A stretch of 64,000 nt of DNA from Streptomyces asoensis (lineage in GTDB: Bacteria > Actinomycetota > Actinomycetes > Streptomycetales > Streptomycetaceae): contig NZ_CP049838.1 of assembly GCF_013085465.1 (NCBI RefSeq), forward strand, positions 1,426,001 to 1,490,000. The letters run 5' to 3'. Below, in pieces: positions 40,774 to 49,630 of this stretch. Positions within the stretch are counted from its first letter, which is position 1; every line of letters begins with the position of its first letter. The notes under the pieces are model-generated. The model saw only the letters and a list, made by a program, of their open reading frames with translations. It did not search any database and had not been told where the DNA came from. The position numbers and the translations under genes were made by a program.

Positions 40774-41526
40774 CTATGCGCCCGCCCCCGACACCGTGGC
40801 GACGAGCTCCCGTTGGTGGTGACCGTAGGCGGTGCGCAGGGCCGGTCCCGGCCAGTCGGCGGGAAGGAGCCCGGCCGGCAGCACCGGGTCGGCGAGGAGA
40901 TGCCGTACGACCGCCGCGAGGGCCGTGAAGCGGTCCGCGGGCCGCTGGGTCCACTCGACATGGGCCAGCAGGACCCGGGCCGTCCGCGCCCAAGCGTCGA
41001 GCGGCCACAGCCCGGCGGCCAGGTCAGGGGCGGACGGGTCGGGGTGGGCGGTGAAGTGCTGGAGCACGCCGCCGAGATCCGCGGGCCAGGGCCGGCCCAG
41101 ATTGGCGGGCCGCAGCCAGACCCCCTCACGGAGCTCGGCGAGCCGGAGGGCGCTCAACCGGCCGCGCAGTTCGGCGCGCTCGGCGGGGCCGCGACCGGTC
41201 GCGGTGATGACGGCCATCTCCCAATCGCCGTGCCACGCGCGCGTGTCCGGGTGCACGGCGTCGTCCTGGCGGCGCTGGCGCTCCAGCAGCCGGTCGCTGA
41301 GCCGGTAGACGCCGTCCGTCCGCCGCAGGTCGCCCGCCGCCACCATCCGGCTGAGCGCGGCCCGCACCGTCGATCCACCGACACCGAACGGCTCCACCCC
41401 ACGCACCAGGTCCTTCGCCGCCATCTCGGGCGGGTGCGTGCCCAGCAGCAGACTCAGGACCACCGACCGCGCGGACAGCGGAGGCAGGTCGACCTCGTCG
41501 GGCTGCGCCGTCACGTTCATCCGCAT
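40774..41526 (-). CDS. PaaX-like transcriptional regulator
   Basis: A 250-residue protein with an N-terminal winged helix (LSARSVVLSLLLGTHPPEMA, GVGGSTVRAALSRMVAAGDL, then RRTDGVYRLSDRLLERQRRQ) and the PaaX-type C-terminal region (WHGDWEMAVITATGRGPAER, ELREGVWLRPANLGRPWP). PaaX proteins repress catabolic genes such as phenylacetate degradation until an acyl-CoA ligand binds. Here the divergent gene is an AidB-like flavoprotein, with a long inverted repeat between them, so that gene is the obvious target. The start is either 41526 or 41520; no strong ribosome site is visible. Confidence 0.85.
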   Translation of the reverse strand: MRMNVTAQPDEVDLPPLSARSVVLSLLLGTHPPEMAAKDLVRGVEPFGVGGSTVRAALSRMVAAGDLRRTDGVYRLSDRLLERQRRQDDAVHPDTRAWHGDWEMAVITATGRGPAERAELRGRLSALRLAELREGVWLRPANLGRPWPADLGGVLQHFTAHPDPSAPDLAAGLWPLDAWARTARVLLAHVEWTQRPADRFTALAAVVRHLLADPVLPAGLLPADWPGPALRTAYGHHQRELVATVSGAGA

Positions 41527-41552
41527 GAGGCCGTACTTTACGTGCGGCTCTG

Positions 41553-41592
41553 ATGTTGCACTATTGCTGCACCCGTAGAGAAAGTGCAACAT
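41553..41592. promoter_or_regulatory. Long inverted repeat, likely operator of the PaaX-like regulator
   Basis: ATGTTGCACT (41553-41562) is perfectly repeated in inverse as AGTGCAACAT (41583-41592), separated by 20 nt; CTGCAC also recurs inside. It lies between two divergent starts (41526 and 41599), at the expected place for a shared operator. Confidence 0.65.
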
Positions 41593-41598
41593 GGTCGT

Positions 41599-43290
41599 AT
41601 GGCCCAGATACTCACCCAGCCGCAGGCTCAGCCTGCGCCGCCCGTCTCGTCGTACGGCACGCACGACGTCACCAATCAGCCGCCGCCCCTGGCCCCCTAC
41701 GACGCCTCCGACGACGTGGCCCTGCTGGAGGGGCTGCGGCGGGAGGGCGCCGGATGGGCGGAGCCGGACGTCCGCCGGATCGGTCTGCTGGCGGGCGGCG
41801 TCGAGGCGCAGGAGTGGGGCGAGCTGGCCAACCGGCACGAGCCCGCCCTGCGCACGCACGACCGGTACGGACACCGCGTCGACGAGGTCGACTTCCATCC
41901 CAGCTGGCACGAGCTGATGAGGGTCGCGGTCGCGGAGGGGCTGGCCGGCGCGCCCTGGGCGGACGACCGGCCGGGCGCCCATGTGGCGCGCACGGCGGGC
42001 GGTCTCGCCTGGGGGCACACGGACGCCGGGCACGGCTGCCCCACGTCCATGACCTACGCGGCCGTCCCCGCGCTGCGCCGCCAGCCGGAGCTCGCCGCCG
42101 TCTACGAGCCGCTGCTGACCGGCCGGGTGTACGACCCGGGGCTGCGGGTGCCGACGCAGAAGCGCGGGCTGCTCGCAGGCATGGGGATGACCGAGAAGCA
42201 GGGCGGCTCCGACGTCCGGACGAACACGACGGCGGCTCTGCCCACGGCGGAGCCCGGTGTGTACACCCTGCGCGGGCACAAGTGGTTCACGTCGGCGCCG
42301 ATGTGCGATGTCTTCCTGGTGCTGGCGCAGGCGCCGGACGGGCTCTCGTGTTTCCTGGTGCCGCGTGTGCTGCCCGACGGCACCCGCAACACGTTCCGCG
42401 TCCAGCGGCTGAAGGACAAGCTGGGCAACCGCTCCAACGCGTCGTCCGAGCCCGAGTTCGACGGGACCGTGGCCTGGCTGGTCGGGCCCGAGGGACAGGG
42501 CGTGAAGACCATCATCGAGATGGTCAACTGCACCCGCCTGGACTGCGTGATGATGTCGGCGACGCTGATGCGCAAGACGCTCGTCGAGGCGGGGCATCAT
42601 GTGCGGCACCGCAGCGCGTTCGGGGCGCGGCTGCTGGACCAGCCGCTGATGCGCAACGTGCTGGCCGACCTGGCACTGGAGTCGGAGGCCGCCACCACGC
42701 TCACCCTGCGGCTGGCAGGGGCGGCCGACCGGGCGGTGCGCGGAGACGACGAGCAGGGGCCCGAGCGGGCCTTCCGGCGGATCGCCACCGCCGTCGGCAA
42801 GTACTGGGTGACCAAACGGGGGCCGGCGTTCACCGCGGAGGCCCTGGAGTGCCTCGGCGGCAACGGCTATGTGGAGGACTCCGGGATGCCCCGCCACTAC
42901 CGCGAGGCGCCCCTGCTGTCCATCTGGGAGGGCTCGGGCAACGTCAACGCCCTCGACGTACTGCGGGCGTTGACCCGCGAACCGGCGACGGCGGACGCCC
43001 TGTTCGGCGAACTCGCCCTGGCGCGGGGGGCCGACGCCCGCCTCGACGCCGCCGTCTCGCGGCTGCGGACCCGGCTGGGCGAGGCGACGCCGACCGGCGC
43101 CCGCCGTCTGGTGGAGCAGATGGCCCTCACCCTCCAGGCCTCGCTCCTGGTCCGGCACGCCCCGCCCGCCGTCGCCGACGCGTTCTGCGCCACCCGGCTG
43201 GGCGGCGACTGGGGGTACGCCTTCGGCACGCTCCCGGACGGCGCCGATCTGGACGGGATCCTGGAACGGAGCCTTCCCGACACGAAATGA
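41599..43290 (+). CDS. AidB-like acyl-CoA dehydrogenase family protein
   Basis: A 563-residue flavoprotein. The N-terminus (THDVTNQPPPLAPYDASDD) and the following GLRREGAGWAEPDVRRIG strongly resemble E. coli AidB, the alkylation-response protein with DNA-binding and acyl-CoA dehydrogenase folds. Catalytic-domain landmarks are GMGMTEKQGGSDVRTNTTAA, HKWFTSAPMCDVFLVLA, and ECLGGNGYVEDSGMPRHYRE. AidB-type proteins are thought to protect DNA from alkylating agents; some relatives are true isovaleryl-CoA dehydrogenases. The ATG at 41599 is used; a GTG at 41584 adds five residues but lies inside the inverted repeat. Control by the PaaX-like neighbour would be unusual for AidB. Confidence 0.88.
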   Translation: MAQILTQPQAQPAPPVSSYGTHDVTNQPPPLAPYDASDDVALLEGLRREGAGWAEPDVRRIGLLAGGVEAQEWGELANRHEPALRTHDRYGHRVDEVDFHPSWHELMRVAVAEGLAGAPWADDRPGAHVARTAGGLAWGHTDAGHGCPTSMTYAAVPALRRQPELAAVYEPLLTGRVYDPGLRVPTQKRGLLAGMGMTEKQGGSDVRTNTTAALPTAEPGVYTLRGHKWFTSAPMCDVFLVLAQAPDGLSCFLVPRVLPDGTRNTFRVQRLKDKLGNRSNASSEPEFDGTVAWLVGPEGQGVKTIIEMVNCTRLDCVMMSATLMRKTLVEAGHHVRHRSAFGARLLDQPLMRNVLADLALESEAATTLTLRLAGAADRAVRGDDEQGPERAFRRIATAVGKYWVTKRGPAFTAEALECLGGNGYVEDSGMPRHYREAPLLSIWEGSGNVNALDVLRALTREPATADALFGELALARGADARLDAAVSRLRTRLGEATPTGARRLVEQMALTLQASLLVRHAPPAVADAFCATRLGGDWGYAFGTLPDGADLDGILERSLPDTK

Positions 43291-43312
43291 CGTCTCGCAC
43301 GTGCGAGACGTC
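43289..43312. terminator. 24-bp perfect palindrome at the aidB-like stop
   Basis: GACGTCTCGCAC followed directly by its inverse complement, beginning inside the TGA stop (43288-43290). With no loop it would fold with a few central bases unpaired. It is either a terminator or an operator-like element in an odd place. Confidence 0.5.
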
Positions 43313-43337
43313 GCCGGGCCCCTCGGGGGCCTGCGTT

Positions 43338-43372
43338 CCCCGCCCGGTCGTCGGGCTGGTGTCCGGGCGGGG
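43338..43372. terminator. Hairpin between convergent genes
   Basis: CCCCGCCCGG (43338-43347) pairs with CCGGGCGGGG (43363-43372) across a 15-nt loop, just before the convergent stop at 43387. Together with the palindrome at 43289 it probably ends transcription from both sides. Confidence 0.5.
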
Positions 43373-43386
43373 GTTCGCGGGGCGGG

Positions 43387-43968
43387 TCAGCCCGTCGGGC
43401 GGCCCCAGAGCGCGTCGAAGCGGGCCCAGTCGGTGTCCCACTGCTCCACGCGCCGGCGTTCCAGTCGGCCCCGCAGGACACGGCCGCCCGCGAAGGGCAG
43501 AACGGCCGCGCCGACTCCCGCCAGGCCGCCGACGAGGGAGGCGCGCAGTCTGGCCTGGGCGGCGGTGGCCGGTTTCGTCACCAGGCGGCCCTGCCGGTCC
43601 GTCCAGACCGTGACGGGGGTGCCCGCGGCGCTGCCGGGGCCGACCCGGACCTGGCCGTTGTGCGCGGAGCCGTCCGGTCCGGTCCAGCCGACCTTCGCCC
43701 ACACCTGATCACCGACGGCGGAGCCGTTCACGGCGGCCTTGCCCGGGGCCTGCTCGGTCAGCCGCCCCATGAGAGGCCGCCACTCGACGCGCTCCCGCGC
43801 CAGACCCTGTTCGACGGACCCCGCGGTCGCCCACCCCGCCAGCACCCCGGCGAGGACGGTCAGCGCCCACACGCCGAGCACGACCCAGGCCTCCACCGTG
43901 TCGGCGCGACGCTTGAGCGCGTTGCGCCGCCAGCGCCACAGCCACACCTTCGGACCACGGAACGCCAT
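43387..43968 (-). CDS. Rv1733c-like membrane protein
   Basis: A 193-residue protein with two membrane helices. The N-terminal WLWRWRRNALKRRADTVEAW followed by VVLGVWALTVLAGVLAGWAT, an extracytoplasmic loop of about 80 residues (AVGDQVWAKVGWTGPDGSAH, GTPVTVWTDRQGRLVTKP), then a second helix (LVGGLAGVGAAVLPFAGG) and a basic tail, fits the Rv1733c family of actinobacterial membrane proteins of unknown role. ATG 43968 has AGGAGG 9 nt upstream; an upstream ATG at 43985 is possible but overlaps that ribosome site. Confidence 0.85.
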   Translation of the reverse strand: MAFRGPKVWLWRWRRNALKRRADTVEAWVVLGVWALTVLAGVLAGWATAGSVEQGLARERVEWRPLMGRLTEQAPGKAAVNGSAVGDQVWAKVGWTGPDGSAHNGQVRVGPGSAAGTPVTVWTDRQGRLVTKPATAAQARLRASLVGGLAGVGAAVLPFAGGRVLRGRLERRRVEQWDTDWARFDALWGRPTG

Positions 43969-44247
43969 CGAAGGCTTCCTCCTCATGAGCGCATGAACAT
44001 CCCGGCCGCCCTCCCATACGGGGCAGGCGGGCCTGATGCTCAGGCCGAATCCCTCGTCCCGACGGTCCCACGGGCCCGGCGCCCGCGCAGGCGTCCCGGC
44101 GAAAGTGGCCGAAGTCATGCGCTCCCGACCCGCCGTCGCCGCTGTGACCTGCGGCAACGCCACTTCCAGAGGTGACTGTCAGTGGTGGGGTGCAGACTGG
44201 CCGGTGTCTGGGGCAAGGACGTCAAAGACACCGCGGAGGTGATCGGC

Positions 44248-45333
44248 ATGACCGAGGCACTGCTCGCCGTGGGCACGCGCAAAGGCCTGTTCATCGGGCG
44301 TCGGCGCGGTGGCGCATGGGAGTTCGACGAATCCCCCTACTTCAACGCACAGGCGATCTACTCGGTCGCCATCGACACCCGCGGCGACCGCCCGCGGCTG
44401 CTGGCCGGCGGCGACAGCGCGCACTGGGGCCCGTCGGTGTTCCACTCCGACGACCTCGGCCGGACCTGGACCGAACCGGCCGCCCCCGCCGTCAAGTTCC
44501 CGCAGGACACGGAGGCCTCGCTGGAGCGGGTGTGGCAGCTACACCCGGCGGCCGCCGAACCGGACGTGGTGTACGCGGGCACGGAACCGGCGGCGCTGTA
44601 CCGCTCGCGGGACCGCGGCGAGAGCTTCGAGCTGGTCCGACCGCTGTGGGAGCACCCCACCCGCTCGAAGTGGGTGCCGGGCGGTGGCGGGGAGGGCCTG
44701 CACACGGTCCTCACCGACAGCCGCGACCCGCGGTCGGTGACCGTGGCCGTGTCGACGGCCGGGGTGTTCCGCACGAGCGACGGCGGCGCGAGCTGGGCGC
44801 CGGCCAACTCCGGTGTCGCCGCGGTGTTCCTGCCGGATCCGAACCCGGAGTTCGGCCAGTGCGTGCACAAGGTGGCGAGGGACGCGGCGAACCCGGACCG
44901 CCTCTACCTCCAGAACCACTGGGGGGTCTACCGGAGCGACGACAAGGGCGGGCGGTGGATCGACATCGGCGCGGGCCTGCCCTCCACCTTCGGCTTCGCC
45001 GTCGCCGCGCACCCGACGCGCGGGGACACGGCGTACGTGTTCCCGATCAACGCCGACGCGGACCGGGTGCCCGCCGACCACCGGTGCCGGGTCTTCCGTA
45101 CCGCGGACGCGGGCCGGAGCTGGGAGCCGCTCACGGCGGGCCTGCCGCAGGAGGACCACTACGGCACAGTGCTGCGCGACGCGCTCTGCACGGACGACGG
45201 GGATCCGGCTGGCGTGTACTTCGGCAACCGCAACGGCGAGGTGTTCGCCTCGGCCGACGACGGCGACAGCTGGCGGCAGTTGGCCTCGCACCTGCCGGAC
45301 GTCCTGTGCGTACGGGCCGCGGTGACCGGATGA
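44248..45333 (+). CDS. BNR/sialidase-like beta-propeller protein
   Basis: A 361-residue protein with repeated Asp-box motifs (S-x-D-x-G-x-x-W): HSDDLGRTWTEP, RSRDRGESFELV, RTSDGGASWAPA, RSDDKGGRWIDI, RTADAGRSWEPL, ASADDGDSWRQL. Six copies predict a six-bladed propeller like sialidases and VPS10-type proteins, though sialidase catalytic residues are not evident and there is no signal peptide. It may be a cytoplasmic glycosidase or ligand-binding protein. GCGGAGGTG precedes the ATG at 44248. It stands 81 nt upstream of ung. Confidence 0.88.
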   Translation: MTEALLAVGTRKGLFIGRRRGGAWEFDESPYFNAQAIYSVAIDTRGDRPRLLAGGDSAHWGPSVFHSDDLGRTWTEPAAPAVKFPQDTEASLERVWQLHPAAAEPDVVYAGTEPAALYRSRDRGESFELVRPLWEHPTRSKWVPGGGGEGLHTVLTDSRDPRSVTVAVSTAGVFRTSDGGASWAPANSGVAAVFLPDPNPEFGQCVHKVARDAANPDRLYLQNHWGVYRSDDKGGRWIDIGAGLPSTFGFAVAAHPTRGDTAYVFPINADADRVPADHRCRVFRTADAGRSWEPLTAGLPQEDHYGTVLRDALCTDDGDPAGVYFGNRNGEVFASADDGDSWRQLASHLPDVLCVRAAVTG

Positions 45334-45414
45334 GCCGACCCGCACGCGAGGGCCGACCGTTGAGCCTTGGCCACCGGTTGATCACCGCCGTGTGTACGGC
45401 AGTAGGGTGACGCC

Positions 45415-46092
45415 GTGGCACCACGACCCTTGCATGAAATCGTCGAACCGGGCTGGGCCGAGGCCCTTGGACCTGTCGCCGGGAAGATCGCCGAGATGGG
45501 CGACTTCCTGCGCGCGGAGATCGCCGCGGGACGCACCTACCTCCCTGCCGGACAGAACGTCCTGCGGGCCTTCCAGCAGCCGTTCGACGACGTCCGCGTC
45601 CTGATCGTCGGACAGGACCCGTATCCGACGCCCGGGCACGCGGTGGGTCTGTCGTTCTCGGTCGCCCCGGAGGTCCGCCCGCTGCCCGGCAGCCTGATCA
45701 ACATATACCGGGAGCTGAACACCGACCTGGGCCTGCCCCAGCCGTCCGACGGCGACCTGACGCCGTGGACGCGGCAGGGGGTGCTGCTGCTCAACAGGGC
45801 GCTCACCACGGCCCCGCGCAAGCCGGCCGCGCATCGCGGGAAGGGCTGGGAGGAGGTCACCGAGCAGGCGATCCGGGCGCTGGCGGCGCGCGGCAAGCCC
45901 CTGGTGTCCATCCTGTGGGGCCGGGACGCCCGCAACCTGCGTCCACTGCTCGGGGACCTGCCCTCGGTGGAGTCCGCGCACCCCTCCCCCATGTCGGCGG
46001 ACCGGGGCTTCTTCGGCTCACGGCCGTTCAGCAGGGCGAACGACCTGCTGGTCCGGCAGGGAGGTCAGCCGGTGGACTGGCGCCTGCCGTGA
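45415..46092 (+). CDS. ung: Uracil-DNA glycosylase, probably leaderless
   Basis: A 225-residue family-1 UDG. The water-activating motif [17 protein letters not shown] lies at residues 66-82 and the DNA-intercalation loop [17 protein letters not shown] begins at about residue 189. It removes uracil from DNA to start base-excision repair. The GTG at 45415 has no ribosome site, but TAGGGT (45403-45408) is 6 nt upstream, so the mRNA is probably leaderless. The stop overlaps the next start (GTGA), linking it to a BadF-type kinase gene. Confidence 0.96.
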   Translation: MAPRPLHEIVEPGWAEALGPVAGKIAEMGDFLRAEIAAGRTYLPAGQNVLRAFQQPFDDVRVLIVGQDPYPTPGHAVGLSFSVAPEVRPLPGSLINIYRELNTDLGLPQPSDGDLTPWTRQGVLLLNRALTTAPRKPAAHRGKGWEEVTEQAIRALAARGKPLVSILWGRDARNLRPLLGDLPSVESAHPSPMSADRGFFGSRPFSRANDLLVRQGGQPVDWRLP

Positions 46093-47108
46093 CCGTCGGC
46101 GCCGGTCCGGCCGACGGAGCCGGGACCGGCACCGCGGTCGGCTCCGGCAGCGGCATCCTCGCCGTGGACTCGGGCGGTTCCGGTCTCCGGGTCGTGCTGG
46201 GGACCGCCGAGCGCGGTGCCCTCGCCCAGCGCTCGTCCCCGGTGCCCGTGCGCACCTGCGCACGGGGCATCGACCCGGACCACCTGATGGCACAACTGAC
46301 ACCGCTGGTCAGGGCGTTGTCGGCCGAGACCGGTGTCCCCCGGCCCGCCACGGCGGTCGTGGGCGCGGCGGGGCTCAGCACCTTGGGCGACGCGCTGCGC
46401 GCCGAGCTCCCGGGCGCCCTGGCGCGGGAGTTCGGCGTCCGTACGACCGCGCTCGTCGCCGACGCCGTCACCGCCTATGTCGGCGCGCTCGGACCGCGGC
46501 CGGGCGCCGTGGTGGCCGCGGGTACGGGCCTGATCGCGATCGGTACGGACCTGACTACATGGCAGCGGGCGGACGGCTGGGGCCATCTGCTGGGCGACTG
46601 CGGCAGCGGCGCCTGGATCGGGCGGGCCGGTCTGGAAGCCGCCCTGCGCGCGTACGACGGGCGTCCCGGCGGGTCGGCCGCGCTGCTGGCCCGGGCCGAG
46701 GAGCGGTTCGGGCCGATGACCGGGCTGCCCGGTCTGCTGTACCCGCGTCAGGACCGCCCGGCCGTCCTCGCCTCCTTCGCGCCGCAGGTGGCCGCCTGCG
46801 CCGAGGACGACCCGGTCGCCGCCGGCGTTCTGCGCGACGCGGCCCGGCACATGGCCGAGTCGGCCGCCGCCGTCTGCCCGGTCGGCGGAGAGCCCCGGAT
46901 CGCTCTCACCGGCGGCCTGTTCAGGATGGGCGACCCCCTCCTCGTCCCCCTGGAGAGGGAACTCGCGCGGCTGCTGCCGCATGCCCTGCGGGTGCCCGCC
47001 GAGGGCGATCCGCTGGACGGCGCCGTGCGCATCGCCACCGAACTGGCGGCGGGCACGCTCACGCTGCCGAGGGAGGAAAGTCTGTTCTCGGTGGAGAGCC
47101 CCACCTGA
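46089..47108 (+). CDS. BadF/BadG-type ATPase (N-acetylglucosamine kinase-like)
   Basis: A 339-residue ASKHA-fold protein. Phosphate-1 loop [16 protein letters not shown] near residues 24-39, [23 protein letters not shown] (phosphate-2) and [20 protein letters not shown], a signature of the BadF/BcrA and GlcNAc kinase family, then [15 protein letters not shown] near the end. It likely phosphorylates an amino sugar. The GTG start overlaps the ung stop (GTGA). The combination with ung is probably transcriptional convenience, not shared function. Confidence 0.9.
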   Translation: MTVGAGPADGAGTGTAVGSGSGILAVDSGGSGLRVVLGTAERGALAQRSSPVPVRTCARGIDPDHLMAQLTPLVRALSAETGVPRPATAVVGAAGLSTLGDALRAELPGALAREFGVRTTALVADAVTAYVGALGPRPGAVVAAGTGLIAIGTDLTTWQRADGWGHLLGDCGSGAWIGRAGLEAALRAYDGRPGGSAALLARAEERFGPMTGLPGLLYPRQDRPAVLASFAPQVAACAEDDPVAAGVLRDAARHMAESAAAVCPVGGEPRIALTGGLFRMGDPLLVPLERELARLLPHALRVPAEGDPLDGAVRIATELAAGTLTLPREESLFSVESPT

Positions 47109-47296
47109 TGCATCGTGCGTAGGGAACGTACGTCATGCCCCAAAAGGGGGATTACCGCCTCCGAGGGCAAGTCGCCTGGAAAACACGCTGATCACTTCTG
47201 ATCCGTACGTAACTCATCAGACAAAACCGGACGGATACCGCTCACGTGCACCCTCCCCGAACAGGGGAGCCCAGGAAGCCAGTAACATGCGTCGCC

Positions 47297-48220
47297 ATGA
47301 GCTCCCCCACTGGGCCCGCGTCCGGCCTGCCAGTACGAATGCCGCGGCCTCGCCAGCCTGGGCGGCACCGCCGACCCGAGCCGCTGGCGGCTCCCGAGGG
47401 CGCGCCCGCGCTCGTCCTCGCGGTGCCTGGTCCGCCGAGCGCCGCCACCCGTGGCCTCGCCGAGGAGATCGTGAGCATCGCCCGCTCCGAGCTGCCCGGC
47501 CTCGACGCACGCATCGGCTACCTGGACGGGGACGACACCGGTTTCCCCACCCTCCAGGCCGTTCTCGCGCACGCCGCCGGCGAACGCACCGCCCGCTTCG
47601 AGCAGGCCCGTGCCGCCGGACTGGACGTCAAGGAGCCCGACGGCCCGGTCGGCGTCGTGGTGCCGCTGCTGGCCGGTCCCGACGGCGCCCTGCTGCGCCA
47701 GGTCCGCCAGGCCGTCATGGAGAGCCGGATCGCGGCCGAGCTGACCGATGTGCTCGGCCCGCACCCGCTGCTCGCCGAGGCCCTGCACGTGCGGCTGTCC
47801 GAGGCGGGTCTGGCCCGCGCCGACCGCGCCCGGCTGTTCACCGTGGCCACGGCCGCGGACGGCATCATCCTCGCCTCCGTGGGCGGCGAGGAGGCCGTGC
47901 AGGCCGCCGGGATCACCGGCATGCTGCTCGCCGCGCGCCTCGCCGTGCCCGTGATGGCCGCGGCCCTCGACCAGGAGGGCTCCATCGCCTCCGTCGCGGA
48001 GCAGCTGCGCTCCTCCGGCTCCCAGCAGCTGGCGCTGGCGCCCTACCTGATCGGCCCGGAGATCGACGCCACGCTGATCGAGGAGGCCGCCAGGGAAGCC
48101 GGTTGCGCCGCCGCCGAGGCGCTCGGCCCGTACCCGGCCATCGGCAAGCTCGCGCTGGCCAAGTACACGACCGCCCTCGGTATCGCCCCGCCGCAGCCCC
48201 AGGGCGCGCCGGTGCGCTGA
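47297..48220 (+). CDS. Sirohydrochlorin chelatase-like (CbiX family) protein
   Basis: A 307-residue protein with two CbiX-like halves: first ALVLAVPGPPSAATRGLAEE ... GPVGVVVPLLAGPDGALLRQ, second DGIILASVGGEEAVQAAGIT ... LALAPYLIGPEIDATLIEEA. Class II chelatases insert cobalt, nickel or iron into sirohydrochlorin; the catalytic His is usually in a GHGS-type motif at the start of the first half, and here that position reads VPGPPS, so activity may be altered. The first 35 residues are Pro/Arg-rich. ATG 47297 is preferred; TAACAT at 47283-47288 is 8 nt before it, so it may be leaderless. Confidence 0.82.
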   Translation: MSSPTGPASGLPVRMPRPRQPGRHRRPEPLAAPEGAPALVLAVPGPPSAATRGLAEEIVSIARSELPGLDARIGYLDGDDTGFPTLQAVLAHAAGERTARFEQARAAGLDVKEPDGPVGVVVPLLAGPDGALLRQVRQAVMESRIAAELTDVLGPHPLLAEALHVRLSEAGLARADRARLFTVATAADGIILASVGGEEAVQAAGITGMLLAARLAVPVMAAALDQEGSIASVAEQLRSSGSQQLALAPYLIGPEIDATLIEEAAREAGCAAAEALGPYPAIGKLALAKYTTALGIAPPQPQGAPVR

Positions 48221-48245
48221 GCCGGCCGTAAGGACGCCGTACGAA

Positions 48246-48281
48246 CGAAGGGCCCGCTCCGGGTGTGGAGCGGGCCCTTCG
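48246..48281. terminator. Bidirectional terminator
   Basis: Bases 48246-48260 and 48267-48281 are a perfect 15-bp stem around a 6-nt loop (GGGTGT), 25 nt after the chelatase-like stop and 55 nt beyond the end of the convergent lactonase gene. Confidence 0.88.
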
Positions 48282-48336
48282 CGTCGGCGCCCCGGTCGGC
48301 GCGAGGCCGGTCGACGGCACGGAACAGCGGCGCCGG

Positions 48337-49377
48337 TCAGCCGAGGACCACGCAGGAGGCGGCGGGGACCGCGATCGAGCCGGCGCGCCGGGGCAGGCCG
48401 GTCGCCGGGTCGAGGGAGAACCAGGTGACGTCGCCCGAGCGTTCGTTCGCGACATAGAGGAAACCGCCGGACTCGGCGACGGCCCGCGGCCAGTGTCCGG
48501 CGCAGGGCACGGTCCCGACCAGCCGCAGCGCCTCGCCCGCGCCCTCCACGGCGAACACGGAGAGCACGTCCTCGCCTCGGGTCGCGGTCCAGACGAACCG
48601 GCCGTCGGGCGAGACGACGAGGCCCGAGGGGTAGGCGTCCCCGGCCGGGGCGCCGGGCAGGACGGCGGCCTCGGACAGCGGCTTCAGCGAGCCGTCCGAG
48701 GCATCCCAGCGGCAGACGGTGACGGTCGGGGTGAGTTCGTTGACCACGTAGGCGTACCCGCCTCCCGGATGGAAGGCCAGGTGGCGCGGCCCCGAGCCGG
48801 GGCGCAGCGCGTGCTCCCGGTGCAGGACGGGGCTGCCGTCGCGCAGGGCGCACACCCGCACGGAATCCGTCCCGAGGTCCACACTGACCGCCCAGCGCCC
48901 GCTCGGGTCCGGCTGCACCTGGTGGGCGTGCGGGCCCTGCTGGCGTCGTGTGTGCGGGCCCGAGCCGGTGTGCCGGAGGACGCCGGAGGCGACGCGGGCG
49001 AGGGTGCCGTCGGCGCGGACCGGGACGGCGGTGACGCTGCCGGAGCCGTAGTTGGCGGTGAGCACGTGTCCGTCGAACACGCTGAGGTGCGTGGGGCCGC
49101 TGCCGCCGACCGGCACGGGCGGCCCGGTCTGCTCCGGCGCGTCGCCCGTCACCCGGTACGCGGCCACCGCGCCGTCCGCCGTCTCGCTGACCGCGTACAG
49201 CGTGTCCCCGGTGGCCGACAGGGCCAGATACGAGGGGTCGGGGACGCCGTTCACGCTGCTCAGGACGGTGAGCGCACCGCTGACCGGGTCCACGGCGGCG
49301 GCCACGATCCCGGGCCCTCCAGCCGCCGTGAACGAGCCGATGAACGCCCGCCGTCGCCTTCCGCCGAGGTCTGCCAC
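48337..49377 (-). CDS. Lactonase family beta-propeller protein (6-phosphogluconolactonase-like)
   Basis: A 346-residue seven-bladed propeller of the lactonase (YkgB/Pgl-type) family. Motifs: IGSFTAAGGPGIVAAAVDPV, VNGVPDPSYLALSATGDTLY, GSGPTHLSVFDGHVLTANYG, GPHTRRQQGPHAHQVQPDPS (typical HAHQ), GPRHLAFHPGGGYAYVVNEL and GHWPRAVAESGGFLYVANER. It may hydrolyse 6-phosphogluconolactone or another sugar lactone. The GTG at 49377 follows GGGAGGGGACA. No signal peptide. Confidence 0.92.
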   Translation of the reverse strand: MADLGGRRRRAFIGSFTAAGGPGIVAAAVDPVSGALTVLSSVNGVPDPSYLALSATGDTLYAVSETADGAVAAYRVTGDAPEQTGPPVPVGGSGPTHLSVFDGHVLTANYGSGSVTAVPVRADGTLARVASGVLRHTGSGPHTRRQQGPHAHQVQPDPSGRWAVSVDLGTDSVRVCALRDGSPVLHREHALRPGSGPRHLAFHPGGGYAYVVNELTPTVTVCRWDASDGSLKPLSEAAVLPGAPAGDAYPSGLVVSPDGRFVWTATRGEDVLSVFAVEGAGEALRLVGTVPCAGHWPRAVAESGGFLYVANERSGDVTWFSLDPATGLPRRAGSIAVPAASCVVLG

Positions 49378-49472
49378 CGCTGTCCCCTCCCGGGTCGCCG
49401 CTGCCGCTGCTGACGCTGCTGCTCGGGGTGACGGTAGCAGTCGATCACCAGCGGTCTAGACCAGGCGCGCTC

Positions 49473-49504
49473 GCCCGCCGGCCGACGGCCCCCGGCCGGC
49501 GGGC
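49473..49504. terminator. Hairpin after the second FUSC gene
   Basis: GCCCGCCGGCCG (49473-49484) pairs perfectly with 49493-49504 across an 8-nt loop. It lies in the 253-bp gap downstream of the FUSC gene and upstream of the lactonase gene, both on the minus strand. Confidence 0.65.
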
Positions 49505-49630
49505 CGCCACGTCCGGGACCCGCGCCCGCTCGGGCGCCGAGCGGTACGGCGACGGGTGCGGCCGTCCGTCGACAGGTGCGGCCAATCACGCTCGGGCGGC
49601 GGGTCGCCGCGCCGAGAGGGCCGCGTCCGT

